Shown one piece after another: positions 1 through 12,719 of a DNA stretch of 64,000 bases. The notes under the pieces were generated by a model. It was not told the DNA's origin, did not search any database, and saw only the letters and a list, made by a program, of their open reading frames with translations. How positions within the stretch are numbered: position 1 is the first letter of the stretch; the number at the start of each line of letters is the position of its first letter. Source of the DNA: Agrocybe praecox (taxonomy: Eukaryota > Basidiomycota > Agaricomycetes > Agaricales > Agrocybaceae); the NCBI GenBank assembly GCA_964017145.1, contig OZ024841.1, positions 1,798,001 through 1,862,000 of the forward strand, read 5' to 3'. Made by a program: the position numbers and the translations under genes.

Positions 1-1163
1 GAAGTGGCCCATATCAGGTCTCTCAATGGTGTTGACGTCCTTTGCTCCAACCTTTGGGCCATGTCAGTAAGCATAAAATATAACCAATGATATAGAATAA
101 CTTACAGAGATTTGCAAGTTGATCAAAGCACACAAAGCAAGGGGCATGAAATAGGTCGGGTCTGCAGCGGTCAAATCTGGGAGGAAGCTGACTCCACTGA
201 ACTTCAACTGTTCCACGGGTAATGTGCATAATTTCTGGACAGCGAAGAATAGACCAAGGGTAATAGGCAGCTGTATCAGGGAAACAAGGCCACCGAGAGG
301 GTTGATATCGTGTTTCTTGTAGAAATCCTTCATGAGCAAAGATGCCTTCTGCATTTGCACCGGGTCCTTGGTTGCAGTAGCTCTCTTTATATTCTCTTGC
401 ATGGCCACTAATTCAGTTTGATGAGGTTGAAGACGGGATGACGCTTGTAAACCCTTAACCGCTAGTGGTACACAAACTATCCTCCAAAAAGCGCTTCCTG
501 CAATGATGGTCCAAAACCAGGGCATTCCGGTGGTGACATTTATGAGTTCCATTGACCAGCGAATGATACCCGCTGGCGACCATCCTGCCAAACCTAGCGC
601 GGCAAGATCCCCATATTGTAACGCTGCTGGAACGTTATTAACCACGACGTCAGTAATCTGAGAGGCTATTGACTCTGCAGCTGATGCGTCTACGCTGCTC
701 GGGTCGATAATTGTTGGCTCGATGGCTGAGGTAGCGTCCACTGATGGTAAAGTACTTTCCGATGGCCCAGGAGTTGTCATAGCCAGTGTAGCCTCGTCTA
801 GATTTGATGGGCCAGACGTTGGTTCGGGGACTGGCGCAGGTTTCGAGCTGGATCCCCATAGTGAGAGATGCCTAAAAGATGCAGGCTTTTGGAACGATTG
901 CAGTCCGGTGCATGACCTCGCGGCCTTAAAAATTGGGTGAATTCGGATATACTGAGTGAAGAATACGGTATTTCTTACCAGTAAAGACGAAAAGAGTCTC
1001 GCATCGGACCTACACAGACGTATAGGTGTTACTTTTGAACTTTAAATACAAATGTGAGCAATGTGAAAATAACAAAACATAAAGTAGTAGAAGTCAAGTA
1101 CCTCGTAGAGGTTCGTAGATTTCCCTGACGGAATCCAAGCTTGATTGTATTGGAAAACGACAT
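1..1163 (-). CDS. OXA1: Mitochondrial Oxa1/YidC-family membrane insertase (partial, 3' end outside window)
   Basis: Read as complement(join(<1..51,106..1009,1102..1163)). Oxa1 proteins insert mitochondrially encoded and some imported proteins into the inner membrane. The start is the ATG at 1163: the first 20 residues are rich in Arg/Ser/Thr without acids, and splicing a 92-nt intron continues this presequence (RSDARLFSSLLVRN...). No in-frame ATG exists in exon 2 upstream of residue ~97. After a Pro/Ser/Ala-rich linker the core begins near residue 160 with WSPAGIIRW and PWFWTIIAGSAFWRI (membrane segment), then the charged MQKASLLMKDFYKKHDINPLGG stretch, and further hydrophobic segments (LIQLPITLGLFFAVQ). 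A 54-nt intron (105-52) separates LINLQIS from VGAKDVN. All of this matches the Oxa1 family order. The gene is divergent from the DUF202 gene, with 332 bp between start codons. Confidence 0.92.
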
Positions 1164-1495
1164 ATTTTAACGTCTCTATCCAATAGAAGCGTTCCTGTGC
1201 GGCTTTTTAAAGCCTTTTAGTGTATAGGAGGATGGATGAAGGAGGATTTGGTCGTCGCAACCGACAGCGAGTTGGCAAGCTTCCTGAGTAAAAAGTATGG
1301 CCCATCAATATGGCCAATTTCGCGTCCCGTGCCCGGTATCCAAATAAAGGACGCGCTCCGGCCGGATTGATTGCTGGAGGAACGATGCAGTTGATGGGCC
1401 TTCATGCTTTCTCTCAATTATCATCTTCAGGGATTTCCTTTCTTCATGTAAGACTAGCTTTCCAACACTGTACTCATAATACAAAATCCCACACC

Positions 1496-2149
1496 ATGTC
1501 TCTGCAGAATACAGCTCCTCTTAGACGCACTTACAGGTGAGCCTTATGGGTATTCACTGTTCACCGTGGGCTCAGCAACTTCATCCTGGAGGGGACATCG
1601 TCGAGAATCATTTCAGGCTGAAGACTTGCAAGAATTAGTTGAAATAAGAGCCAGACAACGAACGTTTCATGGAGCGTATAGCCGTACCGCTCTAGGAGCT
1701 TTGGGTTATGCCTTGACAATCTTGCGATTATTCCAGCCAGACTTCCAGAAGAGTATGTAACCTATCCACCTGAACAGATTTGAAATTAATATATATTGAC
1801 AAAAATATCTCTCTTTAAGTCGGGATCGTTTTCTCCGTTCTCGGAGGGCTTATGTTTATCCTTGCATTCTTTCGAAACCGACATTCAAAACACGACTTTG
1901 CCGACCGAGACAAAGAACACAACAAGATCGACAATGCTATCAAGACCAAAGGACAAGAAGGATCTCGTATTTTTGGTCGGCCATTTGTTACGGCCGGTTG
2001 GATAGTTGTTCAAGTCACTGTTGTAACGGCTGCAATGGAAATCGCTCTGCTCCTATTGATCCTACGCCATCCAATCACCGTATGTGGGACGAGTCTAACT
2101 TGAAAGATTATACTTTTATACTAAATGAATCTTATCCTGGCAGAAATGA
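1496..2149 (+). CDS. DUF202-type small membrane protein, 155 aa
   Basis: Read as join(1496..1536,1592..1752,1820..2079,2144..2149). The soluble N-terminus is followed by ARQRTFHGAYSRTALGALGY, which matches the DUF202 signature (ANERTFLAWLRTALA in the family). Three hydrophobic segments follow: ALGALGYALTILRLF, IGIVFSVLGGLMFILAFF and a long one near the C-terminus (WIVVQVTVVTAAMEIALLLL). A charged loop with RNRHSKHDFADRDKEH lies between the second and third. Family members are small three-pass membrane proteins of poorly known function. The last exon is only two codons (Lys-stop); its acceptor (TGGCAG) and frame fit, but reading on without that intron adds only a few residues. The first intron acceptor (CCTGGAG) was chosen because it alone keeps phase with exon 1. 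Confidence 0.8.
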
Positions 2150-3685
2150 GATTCCCACTATGCATTTTATGTAATAGTAACTCGGGAATGTACGTCTGGC
2201 TTGCTGTAAAATTAATGACGACTTGCGCTGCGTTTTTGCCCATTTTTGCTTTCAGCAGGAAAATTACTCTTAATAGTACTTCCTCCGCACCGCGGGACTA
2301 CATGTACTTCCGGCGTCTTCAAGAATACTTGCACAACTTATACCTAAAGTAGAGGGTACCGTCAAATCCGGAAAACCCTACTGTCAGCCACGATCTCTCG
2401 TCTTTTGTCTTGTGATCTGTGCTCTATAAAATGGCGTTGTATACTTAATGTCCAGGACTTCGGCAAATTCAAAAGACTTCAATTAAACCCGATTTATTCG
2501 TCTAAATTTGTTGCTCTCTACTTTCACAAAAGACGATTGTGATTGTTTCCTAAGGTTGGCCTGTCCCTGGGCTTGATTCGCATTCACTCATTGGCCGTCA
2601 CGCCTGCGACTTCACACTATTCAATTTACTTTTTGCCTGCGTGTGAAGGAAACCACACTGCCTTACCCTCAAGGCTGTGAATAATAATAACGGCCTTTCT
2701 GAAAAACTTTACTCCAACCAATTGTTAGTGTTAATCTTTCACCAATTGACACCGGCGGTTTGCTATTCCTTCAGACGTATACACGCACGGTGTATTAGCG
2801 TCTGGCTATTATGTCCATAGTTTCATGTGCTATGCGATATTATGGTCCTCGAAGGAAATCTTCTCGAGTACGTGCCGCACCTCTGTTCGTATCCCATCCC
2901 TCCTTCCCGTGAAGGTGAAGTTAACCGCGTTTTAAATGAAAGGTCCAGACCCAAGATACTGCAACACACACACACTAATTTCAAGTAGTCCCCTCAATTT
3001 TGAGTTTATAATTGTCTATTTCATATGTGCGCTTTTTGTCATTGGAATTCGAATCTGGAACGCACACTTTAATAATACATAGCGACATTCGCCCGCAAAC
3101 GGAATAGCTGAATGGATGGGGGATTCTTTTGTGGAGTCGAAGCCAAAAGATTAGAGGTTTGTGGTTTAAACTCTTGCTTCATGGATTTCATTACTCATCA
3201 GAAAATAGAAAGAACAAAGAAGACATGCACCCTGATTACCGGGTGGTTGGATAACATATCATGCAAGGTACTACTACGATTATACGACGACAAGCCTGCC
3301 GAAACTTGTGTGCACTGCGAGTCGACTCGCTCATCGTGTAATAATGAAGTGGCGCGCACGTCCAACCCCGTAGTGCCATTGTTTGAAACTAAGAATGCGC
3401 TACCAGTGAAGATAGAAATAGTTCCAATGTTCAGACTAGCCTGGTCAAATGTACGTACACTCATAGAATGAAAAATAAAAATAAAAGTTACAAAACCGTA
3501 TATCGATTAAACGCCGTCAACGGTCATTTGGACTGAAAAATCAATGCCCGCTAAGCAAGGAGAGCTGAAAGGACATATACGTCTCCGCAGACAAAGTGTA
3601 AAACTTTGACATACGGTGATTAGTCCTTCATTTCACTCTGTTAATTTCCGTGTTTGCTCAGCCATAGCCAGTGCATATGGATTTC
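2150..3685. other. Gene-poor stretch
   Basis: No gene is supported here. A 119-codon plus-strand ORF (3112-3471) has no recognisable domain, no hydrophobic pattern and no intron context, and an 88-codon ORF overlaps it on the other strand, so both are treated as chance. The stretch probably contains the 3' regions of the two flanking genes. Confidence 0.5.
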
Positions 3686-5514
3686 CTACAGCTCTTTGAT
3701 CGGACCTTCAGAAATCACAGGGAGGTATTAAAGTGATATACATACTGTTGCCCCATTCTCGTGGTTCCGGCATTCGATGTAAACCTTCTCCTATTGAAGG
3801 CGGCGGTGATGATGGGGGTGCATATTGTGGTTGTTGATGCTGTTGAGAAGGGGCTGGTGACATCGGTTGTGGAGAATTTGAAATTTCCGGTCGAGGTTCT
3901 GGTGGACCGCTAACCGCAGGCTGGGGAAACCCTGGCGCAGTTGGTCCCGCTACAACATCATAACTTGGCGGAGGTGGGTTATGTGCAGCATAGCTCTCAA
4001 AAGTTGCTCGTCTGAAATTATCCAACTCTTGCCTCTTGCTATCCAATGATTTACCGACTTGTATTAATTGTGCTCCTGCTGCATCGGCCCTGCGTCTAGC
4101 CGCATCGACTTCTACCCTGACCTATGTAGAGCAAGAATCTATTAAGCTCTGAATCACAGTGAAGTATGAGTGTATGTGTTACCCGTTGAGTGGCCAGCAG
4201 AACTTGCGCAGCAGATTGTTTAATTTTGTCTGGGAAAGGAAGAAACGTTAGTCTATTGGCAGCCTGTGTGAAGGGAATCAATATCACTATGAAATGCCAT
4301 ATCCGTAAAGATATTATCGAAGAAAACATCGCTCACGATGGATCTATATACATATCGAGAGAAACGAGAAGTGAATGGAAGCTCTCCGAGAGAAAGGCGA
4401 AGACGTACCCTTGTGCTATGTTGACTCTGCCCACAGGCTGAACTGCAGGGGAGGCACGCATAGCTTGATCTACTAACATCTCGACCTGTGATGCATTTGC
4501 TTGGGCATTGCGCAGTGCATTTCGCTCCATCATATCTGCCATTCTATAATAAATTTCCAAAAATTAGCAGAAGCCGATATTCCCAGCAAGCACATGCCAG
4601 AAACTTACGTCCCACCCCCCCACATATCTGACGAGGAAAATAGTAAAGATAAGATAATCGTGTGCCAACGAGGCCAAACTAACCGTAACGTGAGTAGCCC
4701 AAAGCCTCTTGCATATTCTTTTGGCAGAATTCCATCGCTTTCGCAGCCCTTGCCAGCAACTCAGCAGCTAAGCTCTCTGCATTTAATGCAGATTGCGCCT
4801 GTTCGTGTTGCTTTATAATGGCATTCAGGTCGTACTCTAGACGATCGTCCTCCGGAAAAGCTGGAAATTATGATATTTCGTCAAATCATTGAAAAAGGAA
4901 GATGTCAAATAACCTACCTTCGGATGGTCCATCGAATACACGCGAATACAGGGCTTGCAGTTCTGCTTGCGCCGACTCGTATATCATGTCCTTCCTTCTC
5001 AAGTCTGAGAGCTAGATAGATAAACGGTAAGGATTGGTGACTAGTCCTCTGTACAATGCTTGGAGTGGACTGACCACATTGTTAGCTTCAGAGAGTAATT
5101 GTTTAGTAGCAAGTAGGGTATCTCTCTCTGTCATCTCTCGTTCTAGTGCTTCGACATATTCCCTTTGTCAAAGGCCACATATAAGCGACAATGAAAGAAA
5201 TAATGAACCAAGATTGATATCCACCTTTCTTCTTTGCTCTCTCTCGCCTCATATTGCTCCTTCTTTCCCAACATCTTGTGCGCGAACCGTCGGCTAGTAG
5301 AATCCCGTAAAGCTTCATGTTCTTTACGTTCCTTCTTCGTCTTCTCTGCCAATTTCAAGATCCTGCTCTGGCTATTCGCAACTTCGTTGTCGAGGTCTTT
5401 GATGTAAGCTAGTTGGTGTTTCTTTGCGGATGGCACGTATTCAAGTTCGGCGATAGTCTTTAAGAGGCGCGTGTGGTAATCAGCGTTTGCTACGATAGCC
5501 TCTTGAGCGTCCAT
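3686..5514 (-). CDS. Conserved coiled-coil protein with Pro-rich tail, 432 aa
   Basis: Ten exons: complement(join(3686..3705,3746..4121,4183..4229,4288..4343,4409..4543,4609..4627,4684..4860,4918..5011,5078..5162,5225..5514)); all phases close exactly. The start is Met of MDAQEAIVANADYH; the ORF is open a further 25 codons upstream but that part lacks character. Residues 1-130 are a long charged coiled coil (KTKKERKEHEALRDSTSRRF, KEEREYVEALEREM), followed by helical segments around FPEDDRLEYDL, then YSRYDMWGGGTMADMMERNA, SQVEMLVDQA and IKQSAAQVLLATQ. The last 100 residues are Pro/Ser/Gln-rich (PPPPSYDVVAGP). I recall similar proteins across Agaricomycetes without an assigned function; the elongated helical build could be BAR-like, but that is inference. 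One exon is 19 nt, and the last intron is very short (40 nt), so the C-terminal six residues are less certain. Confidence 0.8.
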
Positions 5515-5888
5515 GGAGTGAGCGAATGTACAATAATGACATCGATATGGAATGATGTGAGACTCATTATATGTAAAGTCAGGTGGCACAGCAAACTTGG
5601 TGCTTGTTCTGGACTATGAGTCATGACGCACTGTGCTGTGCAGTGTAAACGGCAACGACAGGGGCGCCGCGGGAAGCTTTAGCACAGCAAAGATCATGAG
5701 CGCCCATACTTACCGTCTGCGATACTTGGTTTACACATACGCATATACACGCACTAGTTACATTGACAGAGATAACACAACAGCACTACGAAATAAATAT
5801 CAACTATCATCTAGTTCAATGTCCAATGTAGCTTCCAGCAAATTAGATAGGATGAAAAAAGATGGATAAGTAGAAAATCTTGGGTAAA
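5515..5888. other. Intergenic, no gene seen
   Basis: About 370 bp between the 5' end of the coiled-coil gene and the 3' end of the first F-box-like gene. It presumably holds the promoter of the former. No motif stands out. Confidence 0.4.
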
Positions 5889-7797
5889 TTATCGCCTGCG
5901 ACTCATAGCATAACAGCCTTCATAACCTGGAGCATCCGATGGGCTGATGGTATCTCTCCATCGGCCAGCAAAGTTCCCATTAGCATTACCAACAAGGTAA
6001 CCGCGATACAACCAGTTTCCTCTGTCTCCGTCAACCTGTATAAGTAAATTGGCCATTAAAGGTGGGTATGCGATAAACATTCTGGGCCAACTCACATAAT
6101 CTTTAGACAGACTGACAAACCCGTCGCAAGGACGAACTCGGCCTACAAGGTTGAATTGACCCCAGGCAGAATGGCCCTGAAAATGATAGTATATATATCC
6201 ATTCCCATCCCTTAAGCGTTATCGAATACTTGCTCACCTCTCCAGTAATAATAATATCTCGGACACGTTGACATTCCTCGCCGCTAGCATTTATCGATAG
6301 AGAGCCATGTCGATACGTGCGTATCACCTTGGTCCGTGGATCTTGCACACTGAGTCCGTCTACGTGCTCCCTAAGCTGCGTTCCGATAGGGAAGTACGAA
6401 CGTAGCGGGTCGCCTGCAGGGAAAGGGTGGACATCCTCGACGTCCATTCCAATTCCAGGATCTGAATCTGGATGGTCAGAAGCCAAAAGATGATATTCCC
6501 TTAGCTTCCATGTTTGTTGATGTCTGCCTACAACCCCTTTCTGTATTACAGTTGGGGATGCTCCTCCAAGCATGGCAGCATATGCTGTGAATTCTGTATA
6601 CTTTGAAAGTACTTGTTTTAGTATTCCTTTGTAAGTCGTGTACACGTACACGTCAACTTACAGTAAAAAAGCCTTCCCAAATCCCTTCGATGCTGAGGTG
6701 ATCGATGTTAGACACTAACTTTTACGCAAAAAATAAGGCTGCTATACCTTCCAGGCCTAAAGCAATCCGTAATATCTCTTTTTGATTTGATAAAGCATCG
6801 ACCCCATTCAGAATCCCATTCTCGGAATGGTTCTTCGGGTAACGGTGCATCAGAAGGTGTCAATGGTATGGTCCGAGAACTATTGACGAGAGTGAGGAAT
6901 GATAGTATCGCAGGTGCGGCAAGAGGAGGCGGAGAAATCTGCATAGTCTCCCCATAAAGAACTAGATCGACTAGCGGATGATCGCCAGGATGAGAATCAA
7001 AATAGGTCCAGGGCACATTGGTAAGATCGTACTGGAAAATACTTATTGATGACCATGATTAAGATTAAAACGAGGATCACTAACAATATGGGCACCAAGA
7101 GCCATAGCTTTGAGGATATTAATCGGTGATTCCACGCCCTCATTAAGGCTGCGACGGTGATCATCTATTCCAATAATTATTGCCGTAAAGTTATCATTTT
7201 CGAAGGCGACTCACCTCCGTTCAACAAAAACCAAAATATCCACATGGCCAATCCCGTTTTCGTGTGGTCGATGGGCCATTTCCCTATCCTGATGTTGTAT
7301 ATGGCACGAGAGGCACCGTGCTGGTCGAACCAGAATTCCCGGATCCAGGTTTTTATCCCTCCATACTCCAACAACTGCCGCTTGTTCTTCCCCTCATTTT
7401 CCAATAACATGATGTACGTTGTGAGCAAAACGTCTTGCGGAGTGATCTCGCTACCATTTCCTTCTGGTTGAGGTACATGGGTCTTTGAATCCAACCGTGA
7501 TTGCAGTCGCTTAAGGACAACACATCGTCTTCGTAGCTCGCTAGCGAGCGCTGCAGAATTCAGTCTATCCGGTCCTAGTCTCGCAAGGGGTGCAGAAATA
7601 TCGAATTTGTGATAAAATATACGTGCATAGAGGTGGTGATTCGATGAAAATGACAGACTTTCATGGATGGTTTTACTGCATAACAGCAGTTGTATCAGCG
7701 ATGATGGTGGGCCAAGAAAGTTATCCGTGCCAGCATAGAAAGCAACGTGCTCCAGCACCTCCTGTGGTACCGTACTCAGCGACGCAAGTCCATTCAT
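5889..7797 (-). CDS. F-box-like protein, paralogue 1, 522 aa
   Basis: Seven exons: complement(join(5889..6035,6096..6176,6238..6600,6662..6692,6748..7031,7085..7164,7215..7797)). The N-terminus has an F-box-like helix set (STVPQEVLEHVAF, SSLIQLLLCSKTIHESL, LYARIFYHKFD), typical of substrate adaptors of SCF ubiquitin ligases. The rest is a family-specific region: IEGIWEGFF near the middle, DIIITGE, then GHSAWGQFNLVGRVRPCDGF and NWLYRGYLVGNANGNFAGRW at the end. The start chosen is MNGLASLSTVP; an in-frame Met lies 20 codons upstream. It is paralogous to the genes at 8115 and 14722: all three share order, motifs and several intron positions, including an internal exon of exactly 80 nt. The partner and substrate are unknown. 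Confidence 0.82.
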
Positions 7798-8114
7798 CAA
7801 GATTATTGGGCAAAAGAGGATTGTGCGGTCTTGAATAGGTCCTGAGAACAAATGCAATTCTCCTTTCTCTTTTGTCTGTCGAATATAGAACCGGCCAACC
7901 CACCGGGGTCCGGCATTCGGTTTTACTTGTGCCGACTTTTTGGAACGAGTAAAGAAAATTTGAAACCCGAAGGAGCATTGCTATGCCTCAGTATGAACAT
8001 TGTCTCGAGGAACGTCATATGCAACAGAAAGAAACCATAATTAAAAGGCTATGTTACAAGAACGAAGATCATATGCGAATATTCTAACGACGGGCAAATT
8101 TGAATTGAATTCTT
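7798..8114. other. Intergenic between tandem F-box paralogues
   Basis: About 317 bp separate the start of paralogue 1 from the stop of paralogue 2. It presumably holds the promoter of paralogue 1. No repeat or motif was recognised. Confidence 0.4.
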
Positions 8115-10203
8115 TCACAGCGGAGTCTCGGTTGGCCCTCGGCTACCGCCAATGTGGTTTCTACTCAGGCTGAAAGAGCCTTCGAAGGATGAATCTACTT
8201 CGCCAACAGAGCCATATACTGCCAGCCTTCCGACGAGGTTTTGAGAGGACGTCACTATTAAGACACCAATTTCAATTATGAGGGAAAACCGTGAGGGAGG
8301 AACTGCATGCGTACCATAGCCACGAAGGACCCTTGTCCCTGGAACCGCCATATCTCGCTGTGAAAGATAGTAAAATTAGAGGGGATTCTATCCCAATCTT
8401 AGACAGTCTAGTAACGATTCTGGCTCACTGCGTCGCTTTGCATTAGTGCCATTAGACCGTCCTGCACTCGAACACGACCGAGGACTTTAGTATAGCCTCC
8501 CCATGCAGCAAGATATTGCTCATCCGTCTATTTTGAAAATTCATTGAGCAACTTCTTACGTCCGGCAATTTGCTATCAGCCGTACCTTTCCAGTAATGAT
8601 TACATCGACAACTTCCATTTGGCCACGAGAGACCGCCGCTCCACGTCGCAGAGTTTCATAGGTGGTACGGAAACTGCCTTGAGAGTCTGAGAATTCCATT
8701 CCTTCCTGCAAAATAATCAACCTGTAAAAGTGGACGATATGTATATTTGGCATACTTACATCGGTTTCTCTGGCCACAAGATCTTCTGGAAGCCATGCCT
8801 TCTGGGCGCCGTGTTCTTTTTTACCCATGGGGACGCAGGCTCGACGATCGTAGCAAACATGTTCCTCCAGCTTGACGTACAGAGGGAAGCGGGTATCGAT
8901 TAGATCCCCTTCAGGAAAACCTTGGTTCTGAGTCCAACTTCGGAAAGAAGTTATACAAGGCATCTGCATCATGGTTTAGAAGGTGATATAAGAGTGAATA
9001 AGAGCAAAAAACGACGAACAATAACAGATCCTTGCCACTCTCCGCTGAGAGTCCCAGCTTTGTAAAGAGACGGCTGGCATAAAACTGTGTCCGGCAATGT
9101 CGCTTTCGCGGAAGACTTGATCCCAACGTCAATTCCTGGAAAATCAGCGAATCGTGTACGGCATTGATTCTGAAAATGGTTGATGTCATCGACACATGGT
9201 CCCGAGATTTCTTTTTCAAGAGCTTCTTGACGAGTTTTGCAAATGATGTGGGGTGGTATGACAAGTGATGCAAGGCTTTCCATCCGAGTAAAGTAGAGTA
9301 AAATAGCAAATAGGGCCCCTGAGGGAGGATGTGCCATGCGCTTGACCGATCCAAAATAGTTAATTTGTTGGGGAAGCAAGATGGACGGAGGAAAACGACT
9401 ATCGCGTGTGTTCACCCCCGAAGCCGAAGAATCGCAAGACTCGTTGAAATGGAAGACCTCTTCTGGGGTGTGAAAGATGGAATACTATCATAGAATACTT
9501 AGTAAAAATATACAAAAGATGTGCAAGACAAGCGTACTCGAAAGGATGCAAAGACAATGGGCTTAAGTAAAACCATCATTTGTCTTCGAAGGCAGGGATC
9601 TTCGTCGCTCAAGACTCCTGGAAGGCGTTTGTTAGTTCGGCGAATGATGTTCGGTAATTTTTATTATTGCGTACTTTGTGAAGCCAGAGTCCAAGAGAGC
9701 GCAATAGCGAGGGAAACTGCTTCATTGAGTACGGGCCATTCATCGACGTTCGCACCTCCACCAAGAAGGTAAAAACGAAGGAACATATCAAGAAAAGCAG
9801 GTACCCCAGCGCCAAGAAGTTGCTTTATATTCTTCTGGCTGGTGTCGGAATCTTCGACCATGAGGTATGCGATCCACAAGGCTTCGGTAAGACCTGGATC
9901 ATTGAGCGCACGTTTCTTAAAAATCTGGATTGCGGAAAAGCGACGACGCATCTCCAAAGGAGCATTCTCTCTCACAGCAGCCTGACCGAGACGGAAACGA
10001 GGACCGCGCACGTCAAACTTTTGGGAGAAAATCACATAGTACAATTCGCTGGCATTTGCTGGGGAAAGACGCTCCCAAAATGTGCGGCAAGTCAACAAGC
10101 AGCTGTAGAGTTCTTTTGGAGGCCCTATCGGTGAGCCAAGTGTGGCCAAAAGAGTAATTCTTTGGAACAGTTCAGGCGGGATATCAAAAATTGAAAGAGG
10201 CAT
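8115..10203 (-). CDS. F-box-like protein, paralogue 2, 559 aa
   Basis: Eight exons: complement(join(8115..8254,8315..8357,8429..8527,8586..8705,8760..8963,9020..9484,9538..9617,9675..10203)). The start is MPLSIFDIPPELFQRI, where the F-box-like motif begins at once (IPPELFQRI, LYSCLLTCRTFWERL, YYVIFSQKFDVRG). Downstream, the 80-nt second exon, TLSGEWQGSVI, VVDVIITGK, YLAAWGGYTKVLGRVRVQDGL and a C-terminal VLRGYV...LVGRLAVYGS align in order with paralogue 1. Sequence identity looks low apart from these blocks, so the duplication is old. Most of the final third is the family domain (beta-rich and Gly-containing by eye), whose function I cannot name. It lies head-to-tail upstream of paralogue 1. 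Confidence 0.82.
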
Positions 10204-12719
10204 GATGGTCCTAGAGGGGGTGAGTCCAGAGGTGGGTCGTTGGAAAGTTGCTGCTTTGCGCATGGTTTTTTATGTAGCTGGCCAGTTCGTACAGGTGAAT
10301 TCTGCATGTGGTGTAACGGCATTCATAACTCTGCCTATTCCCACGAAATGAGCTAAATGAGAAAAGGACGCTATGAGCGGAGAGCATTTACTGACTGGCT
10401 GTCAGTGGAATTTAGCCACTATGTAAGTGTTTCTTGGTTGCCTTTTCCATCAAAACGACGGGGAACTCAGAAGTATTATTATATTCCCAGGCTTATTAGC
10501 TGACTTGCGGGGTTAATAGAAAGACGAGAGCCAATCAGTGGGAAGCCGTGCTGGTCGACCCTGAATGAAAATGGCCGATCTCAAAAGCTTCCAAAAATAC
10601 TGTGTATTTTTATTTTTTCATCGCCGTTGTGTGACGTCGTCTTGAAACGTTGACGGGTTTGACAAACTGAATGGCCGCGTAAACAGAATATCTCTTCTGG
10701 AGAGCATAGCATCAGATATTGAATCACGAAGATAAAAATATTATGCGCCCACTTTGTAATACCGTATACTTGCGTGTGGAAGCATGGTATCGGAGACTTG
10801 CACATAATGAGACCATTTGACCGGGCTTGAAAGGCAATAGCTGAGAGAATGACCAGAGCCTGTGCTATGAATATGTCTTTGCAAATTCGGCCAGAGTACT
10901 TACAGCTCAGAAGCCAGGGAAACCATAGAATGAGTGACGTCCATTATGCCAGGTAAAGTGACCCGAAGTATCCATTGTTTTGGAACCCATGAAAACAGCT
11001 TGGGTATCCATTTTCTTTACGCAATTTTGACGGCACACTTGCGTCAAACGTAAGGTACTAGGATGACCCGGCGCTCTCGAGCTATAAGATTGATTTAGGA
11101 CGTCCGACGGATGCTTATTCCTTGTTCATATCCTGGCCGAATTGTGATTATACGAAAAGATCGACGTGGCAGGTTTGAAGTCCCAAGCATTCTCGAAAGA
11201 GAGTCTAAGCCAAATAGATACATGGTTGTTGCAAATCTCCTTCTGAAGGCTTTGTTGCCTTCGAACTTCCAGTATGGCAGGTAATGGGTAGAACTCGAAG
11301 CTTCTAGAAAGTAAGTAATGATGCGGAGTGATGAGTATATAGTAGTGTGTACTATTTGCTGCTTTGAGTACGTTCTCAAGATCCACGGAGAGGGAAAAGG
11401 GATGATGCAAAGAGAACTGACTTGAACCATGTTGTGATAAAATGGGCAGTGGCAACTTGGATGTAGCATTTACGTAATCTGATGATATGATAATTAAATT
11501 TATCACACGCGCACCGCGCCGCGCGGGGCCTGCCGCTTGACCGTCAGACGCACGGCAAGCTCTATTTCTGACATGCATGATACAGCGGAAAATACACGTA
11601 AACCTGTATATTGGGGTTGTCGGGCTTCCCATATATAGCATGACCGACCCTCTAAAATACAGGTTACGTCTATTTTTTGCCTGTATGTCAGAAATACAGC
11701 CCGAAGTGATCAATTCATGGAAAATAGCACGTCGGCGCCAAAGTCTTAGCCAGATCCCATGCTTATAACGTACTGTAACACCCATTATTGAACGCACATA
11801 AACTTTGTTATAAATATGACATCCTGAGTAGTATGCCCTATTGACGCTAGTCTTTCGGTGAGCCTTAAGCAAGAGCTCAGGAGTCAGAGGTCAGAGGTCT
11901 AGACCAAATGACAATGAGAGAAGTGTTGAAGGTCTAGGCCGTCTTTTACCGTTTAATCATATTCGGAGGCTTAATATTTGATTATGGTTCCCTTTCTTCT
12001 GGTACGGTCTTTCTGTAATTAATTCAATAGAGATTCCCTATGATGTAGTTCAACGTAACTTACCTCAGGCTCCATTTCGTATGCAGGGAATTTAAATTGA
12101 GGAAAAGCTTTTAATACGGAAAGATGTTGAAGATAACTACTCTCAATATGTCCTCATTTTCGCACAAACATATATTCATGCGCAAGCGAGATGATGGAAT
12201 TGCAGGCAAACATAGTGCGATAATAGTTCGAATTTGGAGTCGAAATGGCCGAGAGGTTGAGCTTACACAAATATTCTTACATTAGGAGCCTGACGGCTCG
12301 CTATTATCTTGTGATACCTATCTGATATTATTTAAGTTCTCAACGGACATTGGATTTAATAAATTCTGTTCAAACAGAGAAATCGCCGCGCATAGTAAAT
12401 GACAGTATTTATCGCTCACCAGCTGCACCGTTGATTTGTAATACGAGAAATCCATGTCTAGAATTTCCGGTGGATATGGTGATAAAACTACTGAACGCGT
12501 GTATGTGCTATATGACCCTTACATAGTCCTTCAAATGGGATCGTGATCCGTTTCCGTCGTTTACGGTTTGGTCTAGACTCTAGAGAAACATTGCGGGATG
12601 TGGCACGTGAATCAAAGATCAGATGAGATTATACCAAATCCGGCCCTGATGAAGTGATGATCTTAGTGAATGGGTGATAAATTTTTTGATTCTTATCGCC
12701 TTGTTCTGTTACCCCCACC
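10204..12719. other. Long intergenic region with an imperfect hairpin
   Basis: About 2.5 kb with no supportable gene. A 248-codon minus-strand ORF (11126-11872) has no domain, a skewed composition and runs through the inverted repeat described separately, so it is not called. A very GC-rich patch lies near 11505-11555 in otherwise AT-rich DNA. The last few hundred bases presumably form the promoter of the elongation factor gene. Confidence 0.5.
11562..11698. repeat. Imperfect inverted repeat, arms ~45 bp
   Basis: The left arm (11562-11610) begins CTATTTCTGACATGCATG and ends ACGTAAACCTGTAT. The right arm (11654-11698) reads ATACAGGTTACGT ... ATGTCAGAAATACAG, its reverse complement with small gaps. 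The ~43-bp spacer contains CCATATATAGCATG. The structure would fold into a long hairpin, as in a short foldback element or small MITE, but I did not find a convincing target-site duplication. Confidence 0.6.

Noticed and set aside
3112..3471. 119-codon plus-strand ORF
   Set aside because: No domain, no hydrophobic or charge pattern, overlapped by an antisense ORF of similar size; expected by chance.
11126..11872. 248-codon minus-strand ORF
   Set aside because: Runs through an inverted repeat, has biased and patternless composition, and no recognisable motif.
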